From contig WREE01000109.1 of assembly GCA_009779515.1 (NCBI GenBank), forward strand, positions 1-6,657: 6,657 nt of DNA, given 5' to 3'. The notes beneath the pieces were generated by a model. It saw only the letters and a program-made list of their open reading frames with translations. It searched no databases and had not been told where the DNA came from. Positions 5,459 through 6,657 of this stretch are shown here, piece after piece. The first letter of the stretch is position 1. The number at the start of each line of letters is the position of its first letter. The stretch is from Symbiobacteriaceae bacterium. Lineage in GTDB: Bacteria > Bacillota > JAAYKD01 > WRDA01. The position numbers and the translations under genes are program-made.

Positions 5459-5509
5459 AAGGGGCTGTCTCATTAAGGATGTCACGTATCCTTGAAGGGA
5501 CAACCCCTT
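5459..5509. repeat. Second copy of the IS-end hairpin, directly behind tRNA-Gly
   Basis: The arms 5459-5480 and 5488-5509 pair at 20 of 22 positions including two G-U, around the loop GTCACGT. The sequence is closely related to the hairpin at 1899-1950, sharing GCTGTCTCA, TAAGGAT, TCACGTATCCTTGA and GGGACA in the same order. It begins two bases after the tRNA CCA. It is probably a solo IS1182-type end left by an old insertion, and it may now serve as the tRNA terminator (TTT follows). Confidence 0.75.
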
Positions 5510-5531
5510 TCCTTGGCTTTTCCACTTTAAC

Positions 5532-5573
5532 AAAAAGGTGTCGAAACCGTTAAGGTTTCGACACCTAATTTTT
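5532..5573. terminator. Strong bidirectional intrinsic terminator between convergent tRNA genes
   Basis: AGGTGTCGAAACC (5536-5548) and GGTTTCGACACCT (5554-5566) form a perfect 13-bp stem with a GTTAA loop. On the plus strand TTTTT follows at 5569-5573. On the minus strand a T run lies immediately beyond the stem (A residues at 5532-5536). It therefore stops the tRNA-Gln transcript from the right and any read-through from tRNA-Gly on the left. Confidence 0.88.
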
Positions 5574-5609
5574 CTACAAAGCGCTTTAACAGCGAGTATG
5601 ATTGAAGTT

Positions 5610-5683
<74 letters not shown>

Positions 5684-5694
5684 GGGTCAGCCTT

Positions 5695-5723
5695 ATTATA
5701 CAAAAAAGAGACTCTTAAAGCAA
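5695..5723 (-). promoter_or_regulatory. Promoter of tRNA-Gln
   Basis: On the minus strand TTGCTT (5723-5718), a 17-base spacer and a perfect TATAAT (5700-5695) form a strong sigma-A promoter. Transcription starts within a few bases of the mature tRNA 5' end at 5683. It lies in the short gap behind the cobO stop codon, so cobO read-through could also feed the tRNA. Confidence 0.82.
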
Positions 5724-5741
5724 GGGGGTTGGAAAATTTTT

Positions 5742-6281
5742 TTAATGCTCTATCCCCGGCTGAGCTGGAATACCTTTATAGAAGTGATGCTTGGTGTCGC
5801 TGATGGTAGATACGGTATCAGCTAGATCCAGCAAAGGTTGGGGAGCGTAACGCCCAGTAAGCAAAAGATGGCTATGGGGTGGCCGGTTTTTAATCAGGCG
5901 CAGCACCCGCTCTAAAGGGATTAAGCCAAAGTCGATGGCGACATTAATCTCGTCTAAGATAACCAGGTTGTATCCTTGCTGTACCGCTTCTTCTGCCATG
6001 ACTATACCCCGCTCAGCCTCATCGAGATCGGTGGGGGTGGGGTTGTCCCTATCGACGAAATCGGTGGTACCGGTAGACTCCAGACGGATCATCGGCAGAT
6101 ATTGGCGCAAAGCCTGGAGCTCCCCGTAGTTGGGGTCACCCTTCATAAACTGGATAATACATACCTGCTGACCGTGTCCCACGGCACGCAAGGCCAAGCC
6201 TAGGGCTGCCGTAGTTTTCCCTTTGCCATCCCCAGTGTTCACCATGACTAGCCCTTGGGGGGAATTGCTGTTATGTGACAT
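5742..6281 (-). CDS. cobO: Cob(I)yrinic acid a,c-diamide / cob(I)alamin adenosyltransferase (CobO/BtuR/CobA type)
   Basis: This 179-residue enzyme has normal family length. It transfers the adenosyl group of ATP to reduced cobalamin or its precursor (EC 2.5.1.17), making adenosylcobalamin in the cytoplasm. The P-loop GDGKGKTT lies at residues 17-24. It is followed by ALGLALRAVGHG and QFMKGDPNYGE (44-54), then the Walker B-like LVILDEI (106-112) with NVAIDFGLI, TGRYAP (142-147), and the C-terminal HHFYKGIPAQPGIEH that matches the family's usual K..Y..GI.AQ.GIE ending. The ATG at 6281 has AAAGGAG (6297-6291) nine bases upstream. That site overlaps the stop codon of the preceding membrane-protein gene, so the two are likely translated from one message. 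No cobalamin riboswitch is visible within the window; one could lie upstream of the partial gene. Confidence in the family is high. Confidence 0.95.
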   Translation of the reverse strand: MSHNSNSPQGLVMVNTGDGKGKTTAALGLALRAVGHGQQVCIIQFMKGDPNYGELQALRQYLPMIRLESTGTTDFVDRDNPTPTDLDEAERGIVMAEEAVQQGYNLVILDEINVAIDFGLIPLERVLRLIKNRPPHSHLLLTGRYAPQPLLDLADTVSTISDTKHHFYKGIPAQPGIEH

Positions 6282-6295
6282 AATATTTATCTCCT

Positions 6296-6657
6296 TTAGG
6301 GTGACTGAGTAGCTTTGAAGTGTCGCAAGGTTTCGCGAACATTTTCGTGTTTAACTGCGGTAGGATCAAAGCCAAAGAAGCGAAAGCTGGTCTGGATGCA
6401 AAAACCGCCACCGAAAACGGCGATGATAGTACCTATACCTACTAACCCACCTAAAAACCAGCCGGATATGGCTACCGTAAACTCTAAAAGGGAGCGCACT
6501 ACGCCCACGGGAAGCCGGCTTTTGCGTGTCAGAATGAGCATTAAAGAATCTCGGGGACCAGCGCCAAAACCGGCAGCGATATAAAAATAGGAGCCTATTG
6601 CCAGGATATACAGCCCTCCCAGTAACATGATGACACTACCAAGAAAGGTGGCAGGAA
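6296..6657 (-). CDS. YczE/YitT-like integral membrane protein, 5'-truncated by window edge
   Basis: The minus-strand frame is open to the window edge, and residues upstream of the first internal Met (PATFLGSVIM...) continue the protein, so the start lies outside; about 120 C-terminal residues are visible. They include hydrophobic segments around LLGGLYILAIGSYFYIAAGF, VVRSLLEFTVAISGWFLGG and GIGTIIAVFGGGFCIQ, plus the family motif GAGPRDSL that follows the first of these and the LGG-x-x-GIGT-type turn. These fit the YczE group (COG2364) of four- to five-pass membrane proteins, of unknown transport role. Its stop TAA (6298-6296) is embedded in the ribosome binding site of cobO, 14 bp ahead of that gene. 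The pairing with cobO could hint at a cofactor-related role, but gene order alone does not show that. Confidence 0.85.
   Translation of the reverse strand, partial: PATFLGSVIMLLGGLYILAIGSYFYIAAGFGAGPRDSLMLILTRKSRLPVGVVRSLLEFTVAISGWFLGGLVGIGTIIAVFGGGFCIQTSFRFFGFDPTAVKHENVRETLRHFKATQSP

Noticed and set aside
5307..5525. Minus-strand open frame with SGRRDSNPQHSAWEADALP
   Set aside because: It is antisense to tRNA-Gly(CCC); this peptide string is a well-known false ORF produced by tRNA sequence.

Overview
The window looks like part of a chromosome from an anaerobic Firmicute, probably a Clostridia member of the Moorella/Peptococcaceae kind. This is inferred from strong AGGAGG-type ribosome binding sites, sigma-A promoters, the gene families present, an IS1182-type element and moderate GC. 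I cannot name the species from the sequence alone.

Left flank (1-1823, plus strand): the 3' part of an M55 D-aminopeptidase gene, followed 44 bp later by a complete M42 family aminopeptidase gene. Together they look like a peptide-catabolism operon. Just downstream (1897-2360) lies a short internally deleted IS1182-family element with both terminal inverted repeats, a broken transposase fragment on the minus strand, an outward-end hairpin and internal terminators.

Centre (2431-5040): a visibly more AT-rich accessory island built around a divergent promoter region. Leftward runs a two-gene operon, an XRE-type repressor and an ImmA/IrrE-type metallopeptidase with an HEIGH zinc motif. This is the layout of the ImmR/ImmA switch of integrative elements, in which the protease relieves repression. 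Rightward, a near-consensus sigma-A promoter heads three tightly packed genes: a DUF4417 protein, a small MGGRGS-start, histidine-rich protein resembling phage-associated and polymorphic-toxin-like domains, and a roughly 101-residue acidic protein of unknown function. The arrangement suggests an inducible cargo operon of phage or mobile-element origin. No integrase or structural phage gene is visible.

Right flank (5041-6657): a gene-free stretch with a perfect 21-bp GC-rich inverted repeat pair; tRNA-Gly(CCC) on plus with its own promoter; a second copy of the IS-end hairpin seen at 1899-1950; a strong bidirectional terminator; tRNA-Gln(CTG) on minus with its own promoter; then, on minus, cobO (cob(I)alamin adenosyltransferase) and the 3' part of a YczE-type membrane protein gene, whose stop codon overlaps the cobO ribosome binding site. 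The flanks look like ordinary chromosome; the centre looks acquired.
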